Assembly (NCBI GenBank): GCA_002418265.1 | Contig: DIDS01000010.1 | Coordinates: forward strand, 1 to 64,000 | DNA length: 64,000 nucleotides | Direction: 5' to 3' | Source of the DNA: Acidimicrobiia bacterium UBA5794 | Lineage (GTDB): Bacteria > Actinomycetota > Acidimicrobiia > Spongiisociales > UBA5794 | Shown here: positions 50,765-59,679 of the stretch, one piece after another | How positions within the stretch are numbered: the stretch's first letter is position 1 | How the letters are laid out: every line of letters starts with the position of its first letter | Notes under the pieces: generated by a model | Database searches by the model: none | Seen by the model: only the letters and a program-made list of their open reading frames with translations | Told to the model about the DNA's origin: nothing | Made by a program: the position numbers and the translations under genes

Positions 50765-52339
50765 ATGCCCAAGACTTTTGCCGAGCTCGGACTCCCCGCG
50801 CTCATCACCGATGTCCTCGTGCATCGAGACATCATCGATCCGTTTCCCATTCAATCTGCAACCATTCCTGACGCCCTCGCAGGGCGTGATGTTGCTGGCC
50901 GGGCTCCAACGGGCTCAGGGAAGACCCTCGCCTTTGGGCTCCCGATGTTGACGCTTGTTGGCAAAGCGAAGCCGAACAAGCCGAGAGCACTCATCCTTGC
51001 GCCAACTCGTGAACTCGCTGCCCAGATCCGGTTGGATCTCGCTCCTTATGCAAAAGCAATGGATCGCCAGGTCTTCGCGATCTATGGCGGCGTACGCTAC
51101 ACGCCGCAGAAAGAGTGGTTGCGCCGCGGCGTGGACGTTCTCGTTGCAACGCCCGGGCGTCTCGAAGATCTCATCGAACAGCGATTTGTCGACCTCAGCG
51201 AGGTTGACATCGTCACGATCGATGAGGCTGATCGGATGGCAGACATGGGCTTCCTCCCTGCCGTGAAACGAATCCTCGACCAGACTTCGAATGACGGTCA
51301 GACACTCCTGTTCTCTGCAACCCTCGACGGCGATGTGGCCGTCCTTATCAAGCGTTATCAGCGTGATCCTGCTCGCCATGAGATCGGCGGAGCAGAGCTT
51401 CAGGTAACGGAGGCGACCCATCACTTCTGGGTTGTTGAGCATCAGGACAAGGTCCGACACACAGCTGATGTCATCGGTGCAACTGGCTCCACCATCGTTT
51501 TTGCAAAGACGAGGCATGGAACGAACCGACTGGCGAAACAGCTTGCACGCGAAGGCGTCGACGCAGTTGCGATGCATGGCGGTCTTTCCCAGAATCAGCG
51601 CAACCGTGCCCTCAAGTCCTTTTCGGATGGGCGCGCCCTTGCGTTGATCGCCACCGATGTTGCTGCTCGCGGTATCCACGTCGATGACGTATCCACCGTT
51701 ATCCACTTCGACATCCCACATGGTCACAAGGACTACCTCCATCGCTCAGGACGAACCGCACGTGCAGGTGCTTCCGGAACCGTGGTGAGCCTGCTGACAC
51801 ATGCTGAGAAACGGGCAGTGATCCGGATGCAGCGAAACCTCGATATGAACGTCGCCGTTGGACCAGCCAGGCCAGAGTCACTGATCAAGTCAGACCTCAG
51901 AAGTCAGAAGTCAGACCGGACGACTGCAACCGACAACCGTGAGCAGGGGCAGTTCGGGCGGAAAGCGAAAGGCGGAGAGCCCAAGTCGAACGGACGCCAG
52001 CGCAACGACTCCAAGCCGAAGGCTGTGAAGCAAGAACGTCAGGTATCCAAGCACATTCCTGCCAACGGCAAGAACAGGGATTCGAGTCACCAAAGTGTCT
52101 ACATCGGGAATCTTCCGTGGAAGATCACCAACGGCGAGCTTGCAGCTATTGCTGCGACCCATGGTCGGGTGCATGCTGCCTCGGTCAAGATGGACGGACG
52201 CGGCCGGTCCAAAGGTGTCGGATTTGTCACGATGTCGCGAGATGATGCCACCCGCGCGGTGCGCGCACTGAACGGAAGCACGGTCGGTGGGCGCCCACTC
52301 AAGGTGCGTTTCGCAGAGACCCGGAATCCCAACTCCTAG
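50765..52339 (+). CDS. DEAD-box RNA helicase with C-terminal RRM domain
   Basis: 524 aa. The helicase core contains PIQSATIPDALAGRDVAGRAPTGSGKT, DEADRMADMGF, SATLDG and HRSGRTARAG. A basic linker (about 375-440) precedes an RRM domain with RNP2 VYIGNLPW and RNP1 RSKGVGFVTM. A DEAD helicase with a true RRM rather than the DbpA-type domain is uncommon in bacteria but known in actinobacteria. It probably remodels structured RNA or ribosome precursors. ATG 50765 (MPKTFAELGL) follows AAGGAACC; an in-frame ATG at 50747 is possible. Confidence 0.9.
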   Translation: MPKTFAELGLPALITDVLVHRDIIDPFPIQSATIPDALAGRDVAGRAPTGSGKTLAFGLPMLTLVGKAKPNKPRALILAPTRELAAQIRLDLAPYAKAMDRQVFAIYGGVRYTPQKEWLRRGVDVLVATPGRLEDLIEQRFVDLSEVDIVTIDEADRMADMGFLPAVKRILDQTSNDGQTLLFSATLDGDVAVLIKRYQRDPARHEIGGAELQVTEATHHFWVVEHQDKVRHTADVIGATGSTIVFAKTRHGTNRLAKQLAREGVDAVAMHGGLSQNQRNRALKSFSDGRALALIATDVAARGIHVDDVSTVIHFDIPHGHKDYLHRSGRTARAGASGTVVSLLTHAEKRAVIRMQRNLDMNVAVGPARPESLIKSDLRSQKSDRTTATDNREQGQFGRKAKGGEPKSNGRQRNDSKPKAVKQERQVSKHIPANGKNRDSSHQSVYIGNLPWKITNGELAAIAATHGRVHAASVKMDGRGRSKGVGFVTMSRDDATRAVRALNGSTVGGRPLKVRFAETRNPNS

Positions 52340-52356
52340 GGATCCCGCCCTGAACG

Positions 52357-52412
52357 CCGTTCTGTGGGCTCCAGACCCCCACATAGGGGGTCTGTATACC
52401 CTGGGTACGCGG
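52357..52412 (+). repeat. Dispersed intergenic repeat, copy D
   Basis: The best-formed copy: CCGTTCTGTGGGCTCC, a perfect 9-bp hairpin CAGACCCCC/GGGGGTCTG in the centre, and ACCCTGGGTACGCG. It lies between the convergent helicase and metX genes and could act as a bidirectional terminator. Confidence 0.8.
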
Positions 52413-52419
52413 AAGCGGC

Positions 52420-53481
52420 CTAGGCCCAGGCTGCACCCAATCCGGTTGGGGTGGTTGCGGTCGAGTCGGCACGGTTCAAGCTGTTTCGGAAGTCCACAAC
52501 CAGGGCGTTGAGCGCGTCGGTGTCGACGAGGAAGCCGTCGTGGCCGTGGACGGAATCCAGCACCGCATAGCGGCACCTCGGAAGCGCTGCAGCCAACGCC
52601 CGTACTTCGGCTGGGGGATACAGCACGTCTGTGCTGATGGCCACGACGAGACCCGGTATCTCAACCCGGCGCAGGATGGCCTCGGAGGGTCCCCGCGCAC
52701 GCCCCACGTCGTGGCTGTCCATGGCGTCGATCAGCGTCAGATACGTGTTCGCATCGAATCGGTCGACAAACTTTTTTCCCTGATGGCGTAGGTACGACTG
52801 GGCAGCAAACCCCTCCGAATCGGAGCTTCTGCCGAACCTGGTGGCAAACTCGGCATGACTTCGATAGCTCACCATGGCGATCATCCGGGCTGTCTCGAGT
52901 CCGGCCGTCGGCTTGCGGTACTCGGGGTAAGCCCCTCCCTTGAAAGCTGAGTCTGATGTGATGGCATGTCGTTGTGCCTCCGACAGCGCAATGGCCCATG
53001 GAGACTGCGCAGCACCGACACCGATCGGCACGATCGCCCCAACCCGGTGTGGGTACATGATCGCCCACTCGAGAACCTGCATGCCACCCATCGAGCCGCC
53101 GATCACGAGATCAAGGGTCTCCACGCCGAGCTGGTCGAGTACGTGTCGTTGCACCTCGACGAGGTCACGAATCGTGACGGCGGGAAAGTCGGCACCATAC
53201 GGTGTTCCCGATGGACCGACCGAAGTCGGCCCGGTCGTTCCGTAACAACTGCCGAGTACGTTCATCGACACAATGAACGATGTTGCAGGATCAAAGACTC
53301 GTCCGGCACCGAAAAGACCCGACCACCATTCATCAGCGTTTGCATCACCCGTGAGGGCATGGCAGATCAGCGTTGCGTTCTTGCGATGACGTCCCCATGT
53401 GCGTACTTCAACGGAGACGTCGTTGAGCGTCCCCCCTTCTTCGAGAGGGAACGCTCCGGCGATCGTTACCCGATGTTTCAC
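52420..53481 (-). CDS. metX: Homoserine O-acetyltransferase
   Basis: 353 aa alpha/beta hydrolase-fold acyltransferase. The nucleophile elbow is LVIGGSMGGMQVLEW; the catalytic Asp and His lie in the C-terminal segment with SVHGHDGFLVDTD. It acetylates homoserine for direct sulfhydrylation by MetY. Its start overlaps the metY stop by 4 bp, so the two enzymes of the pathway are coupled behind one leader. Confidence 0.95.
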   Translation of the reverse strand: MKHRVTIAGAFPLEEGGTLNDVSVEVRTWGRHRKNATLICHALTGDANADEWWSGLFGAGRVFDPATSFIVSMNVLGSCYGTTGPTSVGPSGTPYGADFPAVTIRDLVEVQRHVLDQLGVETLDLVIGGSMGGMQVLEWAIMYPHRVGAIVPIGVGAAQSPWAIALSEAQRHAITSDSAFKGGAYPEYRKPTAGLETARMIAMVSYRSHAEFATRFGRSSDSEGFAAQSYLRHQGKKFVDRFDANTYLTLIDAMDSHDVGRARGPSEAILRRVEIPGLVVAISTDVLYPPAEVRALAAALPRCRYAVLDSVHGHDGFLVDTDALNALVVDFRNSLNRADSTATTPTGLGAAWA

Positions 53482-54800
53482 GATGCCACGGCCACCGTGG
53501 ACTTGACAGCGGCGAACGCCTGCTCGAAGTCGGCAGTGATGTCGTCGATGTGCTCGATTCCCACCGACACCCGGATCAGGTCATCGCTCACACCCGCAGC
53601 AAGCTGCTCTTGTGAGTCGAGCTGCTGGTGCGTTGTCGATGCGGGGTGGATGACGAGGGTCTTGACGTCACCGATGTTGGCCACGTGTGATGCGAGCTGT
53701 AACGAATCGATGAATCGCTTCCCTGCCTCAACCCCGCCAGCAACGCCGAACGAAAGCACCCCGCCGAACCCATTGCGTAGCACCCTCTTGGCCACCTCGT
53801 GATACGGGTGATCCTCAAGCCCCGGATAGTTGACCCACGTCACTTCCTCTCGGCCCTGCAACCATCTCGCCAGTTCGAGTGTGTTGTCGACGTGACGCTG
53901 CACTCGGAGCGACAGCGTCTCAACCCCCTGCAAAAGCAGGAATGCGTTGAATGGCGAAAGCGCAGCACCGAGATCTCGCAGTCCTTCAACACGTGCCCGA
54001 ATCGCAAATGCGATGTTCCCAAACGGTCCGTCGACCCCGAACGTGTCGGCAAACACCAGGCCGTGGTAGCTGGGAGAGGGCTCGGTGAATCCCGAGAACT
54101 TGCCACCTCGCCAGTCGAAGTTGCCAGAGTCAACGATGATCCCACCCATGGAGGTGCCGTGACCCCCAATCCACTTGGTGGCGGAAGCGACGACGATGTC
54201 TGCACCGTGATCGATCGGTCGCGCCACGTATCCCGCCGCCCCGAACGTGTTGTCCACAATGAGCGGAATGCCAGCTTCATGTGCCGTTTTGGCGAATGCC
54301 GCGATATCGGGGATGTTGAACCCTGGGTTTCCAATGGTCTCGAGGTACAGCGCCTTGGTACGGTCATCAATCCTGGTCGCGAACTCCTCGGGATCGTCCC
54401 CTGCGACGAATCGGACCTCGATACCCAGTCGCTCAAGTGCCACCTTGAACTGGTTGTAGGTACCGCCGTAGAGATACGACGTGGAAACGATGTTGTCCCC
54501 CGCCGACGCCAGTGTGGTGATTGCCGTGAGCTGAGCGGCCTGCCCACTTGCGGTCGCGACTGCGGCCACGCCTCCCTCAAGTGCAGCGATGCGCTTCTCG
54601 AACACGTCCGTCGTCGGATTCATGATGCGCGTGTAGATGTTGCCGAACTCTTCAAGCGCAAAGAGCCTCGCCCCGTGCGCAGCGTCGTCAAAGGTGTACG
54701 ACGTTGTTTGATAGATGGGCACGGCCCTGGCGTTGGTGCCGGGTGCTGGTTCCTGTCCTGCGTGAACCTGCAGTGTCTCGAATCGGTGTGTGTCTGTCAT
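53478..54800 (-). CDS. metY: O-acetylhomoserine sulfhydrylase
   Basis: 440 aa PLP enzyme of the Cys/Met family. The PLP lysine lies in VVASATKWIGGHGTSMGG; FALEEFGNIYTRIMNPT and LETIGNPGFNIPDI are conserved. It makes homocysteine from O-acetylhomoserine and sulfide. GGAGGGACC precedes ATG 54800. An attenuator-like leader upstream suggests control by methionine pathway metabolites. Confidence 0.95.
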   Translation of the reverse strand: MTDTHRFETLQVHAGQEPAPGTNARAVPIYQTTSYTFDDAAHGARLFALEEFGNIYTRIMNPTTDVFEKRIAALEGGVAAVATASGQAAQLTAITTLASAGDNIVSTSYLYGGTYNQFKVALERLGIEVRFVAGDDPEEFATRIDDRTKALYLETIGNPGFNIPDIAAFAKTAHEAGIPLIVDNTFGAAGYVARPIDHGADIVVASATKWIGGHGTSMGGIIVDSGNFDWRGGKFSGFTEPSPSYHGLVFADTFGVDGPFGNIAFAIRARVEGLRDLGAALSPFNAFLLLQGVETLSLRVQRHVDNTLELARWLQGREEVTWVNYPGLEDHPYHEVAKRVLRNGFGGVLSFGVAGGVEAGKRFIDSLQLASHVANIGDVKTLVIHPASTTHQQLDSQEQLAAGVSDDLIRVSVGIEHIDDITADFEQAFAAVKSTVAVAS

Positions 54801-54863
54801 GTGGTCCCTCCGGGGGAAAGTCAGAGTCTGTCGTAGTTGCGGAGTGACCCAAACATGAAGAAA

Positions 54864-54936
54864 GGACCTGCTCCGTCGCCGGTGCAGATCCTCTGATGTT
54901 GTTTTGTCGTGTTGCTTACGCGTGAGGTCTGCACGG
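54864..54936 (-). promoter_or_regulatory. Attenuator-like leader of metY-metX
   Basis: On the minus strand GGATCTGCACC (54891-54881), loop GGCGAC and GGAGCAGGTCC (54874-54864) form a hairpin of 11 positions with one mismatch and one G-U pair, followed by TTTCTT, as in an intrinsic terminator. Upstream, GTGCAGA (54934-54928) is exactly complementary to TCTGCAC in the terminator's 5' arm, a possible anti-terminator. No SAM-I, II or IV consensus is visible. Confidence 0.5.
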
Positions 54937-55049
54937 CTGTGTCATGGCCATGCACATCATCTCGCGGGTGAATACAACGTTCATGTGACGGAGACTGTAC
55001 AGGCTTCGGCGACGGTGTCAAGTCAAGAAGTCGAGTCACGGTGCCAGGC

Positions 55050-56363
55050 TCACGCGTTTGTGAAGTCCCAATCTGCTCGTGATGCTCGTGCTTTGTCGAC
55101 GTCGACCCGTGCCAGCAGGACGAGACCGACAACGAAGAATGCTCCGACCGAAAGGATCGCGGTTCTCCCATCTGTTGCGGCACTGACGACACCGAAGACA
55201 AGAGGACCAACGCCAGAGAGTTTGTTGAACACGGAGAAGAACCCGAAGAACTCGGCTGATGCCTCCTCGGGGATCATCGTGCCATAGAGCGATCGGCTGA
55301 GTGCCTGGACTCCTCCGAGGACAAAGCCGACCACGGCCGCAAGCGCCCAGAAGCTGACCGCCGACTCCTCGGGAATGAAGTAAGCGGCTGCGGCGATTGC
55401 GATCCATACGACAAGAGAAATCATGATCGCTCGTTTCGGACCGGTACGGCCCGAGATGACGCCGAACATGAACGCACCCGCAACAGCGATGAGTTGAACA
55501 ATGAGAAAGGCGATCCCAATGTCGGTGATGGACAGGTTGAGTGTGTCCTCGGCATAGGGGCCCGACACCGCAATGACCGTGCCAACACCAGAGTTGTAGA
55601 TGATGAATGCAACAACGAAGAGGAGAAGCTGGGGAAACTCACGCAGACGCTTCGTCGTCGCCATGGTTCGCCGAAACCCGATACGGGCATAGTCGCTCAC
55701 TGACCGCTTCTCACCGCCACGCCCATCGGGGGGGAGGCGGGCCAGTGTGATCGTTGAGAAGCCGATCCACCACAGCCCGGATCCGAAGATGGCGATCCGA
55801 GCGGCGAGTGACTCCGTGAGGGAGTTCGTCGTTGGTTCCTCGCTTGAGAACATGAGGAGTACGAGGGCGATGGCAAGGTAGATCCCGCCGCCGAGATAGC
55901 CAAGCGCAAACCCCCTCGACGAGACCATGTCGATGGTGTCATCGGTTGTGATGTCCGGCAGGAATCCGTCGTAGAACACGTTTGCTGCGACGAACCCGAA
56001 TTGAGAGATGACGACGATGATGAGAAACAGCGGCACCTGGCCGTCGGGAACAAACGGGATGACAAGCGTCGACACTGCTCCCAGGACCGCAAAGTTACGC
56101 AGCATGCGACGTTTCGAGTCCGAGTAGTCAGCAACCGCACCAAGGACGGGCATTGCGAGCAGCAGAACGATCGACCCGAGACCGACCAGGATTGCAAAGA
56201 GCGACTCACCCGACAGGCCCCAATACGTATCGGTCTCCATGATCGTGCCGGTGAAGAACGCGCCGATGACCGCACCAAAGATCGTGATGTAGGCAGAGTT
56301 CGCCCAGTCGTACATCGCCCATCCGAAGATGGTTCGCTTGTCGTTGCGATATGGGTCGGCCAC
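55050..56363 (-). CDS. MFS transporter, UMF1 / Atg22-like
   Basis: 437 aa with about 11-12 membrane helices. The N-terminus TIFGWAMYDWANSAYITIF is the signature of the UMF1 family of major facilitators; KRMLRNFAVLGAVSTLVIPF and GGVQALSRSLYGTMIPEEASAEFFGFF are other conserved segments. Substrate unknown; the family has been linked to amino acid efflux. GTG 56363 is chosen because TAGGAG lies six bases upstream; earlier starts extend into non-homologous sequence. Confidence 0.88.
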   Translation of the reverse strand: MADPYRNDKRTIFGWAMYDWANSAYITIFGAVIGAFFTGTIMETDTYWGLSGESLFAILVGLGSIVLLLAMPVLGAVADYSDSKRRMLRNFAVLGAVSTLVIPFVPDGQVPLFLIIVVISQFGFVAANVFYDGFLPDITTDDTIDMVSSRGFALGYLGGGIYLAIALVLLMFSSEEPTTNSLTESLAARIAIFGSGLWWIGFSTITLARLPPDGRGGEKRSVSDYARIGFRRTMATTKRLREFPQLLLFVVAFIIYNSGVGTVIAVSGPYAEDTLNLSITDIGIAFLIVQLIAVAGAFMFGVISGRTGPKRAIMISLVVWIAIAAAAYFIPEESAVSFWALAAVVGFVLGGVQALSRSLYGTMIPEEASAEFFGFFSVFNKLSGVGPLVFGVVSAATDGRTAILSVGAFFVVGLVLLARVDVDKARASRADWDFTNA

Positions 56364-56448
56364 CGGTGCTCCTACCGTGGAATCGAGACAGACCATAGCC
56401 ATCGCCTCACCTGCGGTGTTGGGTAAAGCGGAACCTACCAAATGGGAC

Positions 56449-57453
56449 TTATCGCGGGTTGCGCCCTTCCACCTTGCGGTCAACGAGTCCGGCTTCGATC
56501 GCCCACTCATGGATGTCTGATAGAGACTCTTCGGTCGATCGAGCCTGATACCCGAGTTCGGCTGCTGCCTTGGCGCTGGACACGGTCGCATCGAAGCGAA
56601 GCGCGTGCAGCGATTCAGTTGTAAACCACAGCGGATCCTTCGTCCGGCGACTGACGACGTTGGCGAGCGGAGTGACCCACCGAGCCATCCACATGGGCAG
56701 TTCGACCTTTGGCCGTGGAGTCCCCGACACACGTTCTGCAATCTCACTGAGCTGTCGAAGCGTCTGGTGATGCCCAGACAGCAGATAGTTCTCGCCGGTC
56801 CGGCCTTCCTCACCAGCAGCGATCATGCCAGCCACAACATCTCGCACGTCCACCCAGTCGAATCCACCCTTCACAAGAGCTGGAAGCCGGCCGGTGAACA
56901 TGGCAAGCAGCATCGTGTTGATTCGTGACAGGGAGTGGTCCCCAGGGCCGAAAATACCCGTCGGGTTGACGATCACTGCGTCGAGGCCCCGCGCGATCAC
57001 CTTGTGCAGTTCCACCTCACCAGCGGCCTTCGACAGGTCGTATGCGGGAAGGTTCGGGTTCGTGGCTTTGGGTTTCTCCTCGGTGACGTGATCGGCCGCC
57101 TCAAGATCGAATGCGTGCACGGAGCTGCAATGGACGAATCGCCCAACACCAGCTTCGAGTGCAGCCTGAGCCACGTTGCGGACGCCGTCGACGTTGACGC
57201 GGCGCACGATTCCGGTCGGATCACCGGTGACTGAGATCACCGCCGCGAGGTGATAGACAAGCTCGACCCCTTCGAGAGCTGGTGCGATCTGGTCGCGGTC
57301 CAAGATATCGACCGTGCTCCATTCGACATCGAGATCGTCGAGTCCGGGATGGCGGACACGATCAAGACACCGGACCCCATGACCTGCGGCCACGAGACTT
57401 CGGGTGAGGGAGCTTCCGACGAATCCAGATGCTCCTGTGATTGCGATCCGCAT
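56449..57453 (-). CDS. NAD-dependent epimerase/dehydratase (extended SDR)
   Basis: 334 aa. The Rossmann motif is MRIAITGASGFVGSSLTRSL, the catalytic Ser lies in HCSSVHAF and YxxxK in YDLSKAAGEV. NPTGIFGPGDHSLSRINTM and GGFDWVDVRDVVAGM are typical of the group that includes dihydroflavonol-reductase-like and 3-beta-HSD-like proteins. Substrate unknown. ATG 57453 begins right at the fold; longer frames run into non-coding sequence upstream. Confidence 0.9.
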   Translation of the reverse strand: MRIAITGASGFVGSSLTRSLVAAGHGVRCLDRVRHPGLDDLDVEWSTVDILDRDQIAPALEGVELVYHLAAVISVTGDPTGIVRRVNVDGVRNVAQAALEAGVGRFVHCSSVHAFDLEAADHVTEEKPKATNPNLPAYDLSKAAGEVELHKVIARGLDAVIVNPTGIFGPGDHSLSRINTMLLAMFTGRLPALVKGGFDWVDVRDVVAGMIAAGEEGRTGENYLLSGHHQTLRQLSEIAERVSGTPRPKVELPMWMARWVTPLANVVSRRTKDPLWFTTESLHALRFDATVSSAKAAAELGYQARSTEESLSDIHEWAIEAGLVDRKVEGRNPR

Positions 57454-57562
57454 TCTCGCAAGATACCCACCGCCGGAACCGCCTTCGACAACTGATCGGG
57501 CACGCACCCGAGCAAGGATGCGGATGTCACATCGATTTGGTGGGTTCCGCTGTAGCCTGCCG

Positions 57563-58954
57563 ATGGCCATGAACCACACATTCCGTCGCTTTCTTGTCGC
57601 GCTCGCGATCATCGCTGTTGCCCTTGTTGCTGCGTCATGTGACCGGGGAGCAGGAACGTCCAGTACCGCTCCGGGTGGAACCGTCGGACCCGGTGGGACC
57701 ATTCCGGGTGCCACCACGACGACCTACGAGACCATTGCATCGATTCCGGCCAGTCAGGTTCCCGGGACTCATTCGGCGTCGATTTCTGAGGAGCTCGATG
57801 CCAAAATGCGGGTCGACATCGGTCTGCTCATGCTCGCTGCTGAGGAGTCCCGAGCTTTGCCGTTCCTCGAGATCCCGACGGTGACGATTCTCGATCAGGC
57901 CGAGTTTCAGTCTCGTGTCGCCGCCGATGTTGCCGAGGATCTCGACTCGACGCATCTGGCAAACGATCAGAAGCTGTTTGAGCTGATGGGCATGCTTGAC
58001 GGGCAAACGGATCTTGGAGAACTACTGGTCGAACTGTACGCGGAGCAGGTTCTCGGCTTTTACGATGGTGAAACCAAAGAGATCGTCGTCCCGGCCGAGC
58101 CCGACGGGTTCAGCGCATATCAGCGGATCACGATTGTCCACGAACTGGTGCACGCCCTCACTGATCAGCATTTCGATTTCAATCCCGAGTTTGAACGTCG
58201 TTCTGATGAGGGGAACATCGACGATGCCGCAGCACTCCTTGCGGTTGTTGAGGGTGATGCGACGTACCAGCAGTTCCTGTATGTCCAGAACATGGATCCT
58301 GCCGATGCGGTTCAAGCGGCACTTGAAGCGCTGTCGTTTGATTCCGCGACGCTCGACAGCGCGCCCACGTGGGTCGGATTGGACTTGGCGTTCCCGTATG
58401 AACAAGGTCTTGTGTTCATGCGCGAGATCATCGCCGACAATGGGCTCAAGGGAGTGGATGAGGTCTATCAGGATCTGCCAACGACAACCGAACAGATCCT
58501 GGACCCCAACAAATATCTTCGTCGGCAAGGCCCCGAACCCCTTGACCCCGTGTCTGTGACCCTCCCGGGTTGGGACGTTCACGAAGATGCATCGTGGGGC
58601 GAGTGGGGGGTGCGCATGATCCTTACCGACACGGTTACGCCGGGGATGGTGACACAGGCCTCCTCGGGATGGGGGAACGACTCGTATCGCACCCTTGTCA
58701 ACGGTGATGACATTGCAATGGCGTGGAGCTACCTCGCCGAGACCGATCAAGATGCCGAGGATCTCGTCAATGCGCTCATCGTGCATGCGCGTGACCGTAT
58801 GGGTGCGACGTCGTCGCAGGAATCGGGAGGCGGATTATTGCTTACGGGTGATGGGATCTACGTTTTCATCGACCGCATGGACGACCATTTCGTCTTCATA
58901 GCGTCCACCGATCCCGCCGCCGGAAACTCGCTCCGATCCCAAATGGGAGTGTGA
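57563..58954 (+). CDS. Lipoprotein with metallopeptidase-like HExxH motif
   Basis: 463 aa. A lipoprotein signal (LALIIAVALVAASCDRG-type, with Cys about residue 22) is followed by a Gly/Thr-rich linker. A zincin-like domain contains ITIVHELVHALTDQHFDFN (HExxH) and downstream acidic EGDATYQQFLYV. A second domain (about 290-460) ends with VFIASTDPAAGNSLRSQMGV. It is probably a surface metalloprotease or a relative whose activity is unproven. The ATG is 57563 or 57569. Confidence 0.8.
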   Translation: MAMNHTFRRFLVALAIIAVALVAASCDRGAGTSSTAPGGTVGPGGTIPGATTTTYETIASIPASQVPGTHSASISEELDAKMRVDIGLLMLAAEESRALPFLEIPTVTILDQAEFQSRVAADVAEDLDSTHLANDQKLFELMGMLDGQTDLGELLVELYAEQVLGFYDGETKEIVVPAEPDGFSAYQRITIVHELVHALTDQHFDFNPEFERRSDEGNIDDAAALLAVVEGDATYQQFLYVQNMDPADAVQAALEALSFDSATLDSAPTWVGLDLAFPYEQGLVFMREIIADNGLKGVDEVYQDLPTTTEQILDPNKYLRRQGPEPLDPVSVTLPGWDVHEDASWGEWGVRMILTDTVTPGMVTQASSGWGNDSYRTLVNGDDIAMAWSYLAETDQDAEDLVNALIVHARDRMGATSSQESGGGLLLTGDGIYVFIDRMDDHFVFIASTDPAAGNSLRSQMGV

Positions 58955-59163
58955 AGCTCGCTTCGCTCGCTGCATTCCGCTCGCGGGTGGCCGTCAAGAG
59001 ATTCTTGACCGTTCTTTGGGCCCCAGACCCTCACCAGGGGGGTCCGTATACCCTGGGTACGGCTCTGGTGTCCTACTTCTGAACGGAACTCTTGAACGAG
59101 GGCGCGAGAGACCGTATATCTGTCGGAAACAGGAATCGGCGGCGTCAGACGGGCCGGGAGCGG
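58955..59163. other. Intergenic region with repeat copy E
   Basis: No gene is seen other than the repeat at 59009-59061. The 3' end of the small ribosomal protein gene lies at 59164. Confidence 0.4.
59009..59061 (+). repeat. Dispersed intergenic repeat, copy E
   Basis: CCGTTCTTTGGGCCCC, a partly complementary centre (GACCCTCACC and GGGGGGTCC) and ATACCCTGGGTACG. It shares both ends with copies A-D. Confidence 0.75.
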
Positions 59164-59247
59164 TCAACCGCGGCCGGCGTTTGGCTTGCGACCGTGGTTC
59201 GCTTTCGAGCGACGGGCGCGGAGTTTACGTCGTTTTGCCTTTGCCAT
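59164..59247 (-). CDS. Ribosomal protein bL37-like (27 aa)
   Basis: ATG at 59247 reads MAKAKRRKLRARRSKANHGR, then KPNAGRG, stop at 59164. The basic N-terminus and the KANHGRKPNA motif match the very small bL37 protein described in mycobacterial 50S subunits (KANHGKRPNA). It is too short for most gene callers and lies on the opposite strand to DUF192. No strong ribosome binding site is seen, so it may be translated from a short or leaderless mRNA. Confidence 0.8.
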   Translation of the reverse strand: MAKAKRRKLRARRSKANHGRKPNAGRG

Positions 59248-59274
59248 AGTCGTGAAAGGATACCGAAGAGGGCG

Positions 59275-59679
59275 ATGTACCAACGATTGAACGTCCGCTG
59301 GCCCCGTGGTGGGCTCGACAATGTGATTGTTGCGACGTCGTTTGTCGACCGCTTGCTCGGGCTACGGCGCAGCAGTGTTGCGGCCCTGATCATCGATACC
59401 TCTTCGGTTCACACCTTCGGGATGATGCGCCCCATTGTGGTGGTCGAGACAACCATGTTTGGGGTTGTGACCGGCGTCCACCGTGTTGCGCCGCGTCGCA
59501 TTCATCGTCGATCCAATGGCGGACCGTTGCTCGAGATTCGGGAAGGTACGGTTCCACCCAACGTCGGGGACCGGCTCATGCTCCTACCATGCCCATCCGA
59601 TGGACAGGACACCAGGCACCCTCATTCTTTGCGCCACTCCGATCGGCAACCTCCGAGACATCAGCGAGCGACTCGCTGA
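59275..59679 (+). CDS. DUF192 protein
   Basis: 134 aa. ATSFVDRLLGLR, LIIDTSSVHTFGMMRPIVVV and VTGVHRVAPRRI are DUF192 motifs, a small beta-barrel of unknown function found widely in bacteria. ATG 59275 has AGAGGG six bases upstream. Its last 80 bp overlap the start of rsmI in another frame; an earlier end or later rsmI start would be needed to avoid the overlap, but homology supports both genes. Confidence 0.75.
   Translation: MYQRLNVRWPRGGLDNVIVATSFVDRLLGLRRSSVAALIIDTSSVHTFGMMRPIVVVETTMFGVVTGVHRVAPRRIHRRSNGGPLLEIREGTVPPNVGDRLMLLPCPSDGQDTRHPHSLRHSDRQPPRHQRATR

Noticed and set aside
54801..55049. SAM-I, SAM-II or SAM-IV riboswitch upstream of metY
   Set aside because: The terminator-like hairpin is present, but none of the consensus core sequences of those classes could be found by eye.
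54821..55210. A 129-codon minus-strand frame in the metY leader
   Set aside because: It runs through the terminator-like hairpin and has no domain; it is most likely an untranslated leader.
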